This document shows positions 49,313 through 49,592 of a DNA stretch of 49,592 nt, piece after piece. The first letter of the stretch is position 1; each line of letters opens with the position of its first letter. The position numbers and the translations under genes are program-made. The notes under the pieces were generated by a model. It saw only the letters and a list, made by a program, of their open reading frames with translations, was not told where the DNA came from and searched no databases. Source of the DNA: Gillisella terrae (lineage in GTDB: Bacteria > Pseudomonadota > Alphaproteobacteria > Rhizobiales > Rhizobiaceae); the NCBI RefSeq assembly GCF_004801395.1, contig NZ_SSOA01000017.1, positions 1-49,592 on the forward strand, written 5' to 3'.

Positions 49313-49415
49313 ACAGCGCTGTGCGTTTTATAAAACGCACAGCGCTGTAACGCTTTGAATATGCTTCATAATTTTTACCTTAAATCGATTAGGATTTAAG
49401 GAATTATGCAGTAGG
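49313..49415 (+). repeat. RIME-like two-palindrome repeat (copy 3)
   Basis: Palindrome A is a perfect 36-base inverted repeat (49313-49348) with 18-base arms. Palindrome B has TTCATAATT and AATTATGCAG around CCTTAAATC (49378-49386) and GATTTAAGG (49393-49401). It is in the same orientation as the copy at 44654. Confidence 0.87.
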
Positions 49416-49465
49416 ACGTATGCTGTTGAGCAATAGGACTGCTTTTTGTCGATCTCCCTTCTTGT

Positions 49466-49592
49466 GGGCAGGCGAATCGCATATGGAACTGCATGTTTGG
49501 CGCGATATTGTTGTTGCCAGCAGCCCACTTTTGGATTCTTGAGATGATCCACCCGTTATGGAGAGGATCACGGATTGGAACGGTTTATCGAG
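49466..49592. repeat. Right copy of the terminal inverted repeat
   Basis: This is the reverse complement of bases 2-128 with two mismatches. It runs to the last base of the window. The 50 bases before it (49416-49465) resemble the GC-rich dispersed repeat at 49216, so the right end is a mosaic of repeats. Confidence 0.9.

Noticed and set aside
49485..49541. Possible short peptide (MELHVWRDIVVAS...) in the terminal repeat
   Set aside because: The frame is only 19 codons long, lies in a repeat, and has no convincing ribosome site.

Overview
The window is chromosomal DNA of an alphaproteobacterium of the Rhizobiaceae (Agrobacterium/Allorhizobium/Rhizobium group). The evidence is the gene content and order: trmB-metK-phrR-lnt-corC-ybeY-phoH-miaB-plsC-fur/mur-rimI-tsaB-nfuA-usp-trpS-murJ-glnD-mutS-olsB-sensor kinase-lspA. 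The rhizobial ornithine-lipid gene olsB, the PhrR/PraR-type regulator next to lnt, and dispersed RIME-like intergenic palindromes point the same way. Most of the window is dense, GC-rich housekeeping sequence. No rRNA, tRNA, CRISPR array, transposase or integrase was seen.

Layout: (1) 1-3200 is unlike the rest. It has a 127-bp sequence that recurs inverted at the far end of the window, then a compact low-GC three-gene islet (279-2310: a soluble protein, a multi-pass membrane protein and a small basic protein), then about 0.9 kb without a convincing gene but with three consecutive hairpins. (2) 3201-8909 is a mixed set: a methyl-accepting chemotaxis protein, a secreted EF-hand protein, a HAD pyrimidine 5'-nucleotidase, a nucleoside hydrolase, and a small heat-shock protein with its DUF1150 partner. 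(3) 9046-36897 is almost entirely on the minus strand and holds the conserved block listed above, ending with two RNA methyltransferases, a LapA-domain membrane protein and ihfB. It covers SAM synthesis, tRNA and rRNA modification, lipoprotein maturation, phospholipid and ornithine-lipid acylation, peptidoglycan lipid II flipping, nitrogen sensing (GlnD) and mismatch repair. (4) 37303-39368 is lptC-lptA-lptB on the plus strand (LPS transport). (5) 39427-47925 is hemW-rdgB-VOC-rph (minus), hrcA-grpE (plus), ptsN-hpf-rpoN (minus). In related rhizobia, as I remember them, rpoN directly follows lptB; here the whole hemW-to-rpoN block looks flipped as one unit of about 8.5 kb. (6) 48132-49052 is an EamA-family transporter, followed by repeat-rich DNA to the end.

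The most interesting items are the three-gene islet with no recognised function, the inversion that separates rpoN from lptB, the inverted repeats at the two ends of the window (possibly contig ends lying in a dispersed repeat), the RIME-like palindromes that keep their base pairing while their sequence drifts, a candidate Pho box upstream of olsB, and a six-fold 12-nt tandem repeat upstream of hsp20. All assignments come from reading the sequence and from memory of the families; no database search was run.
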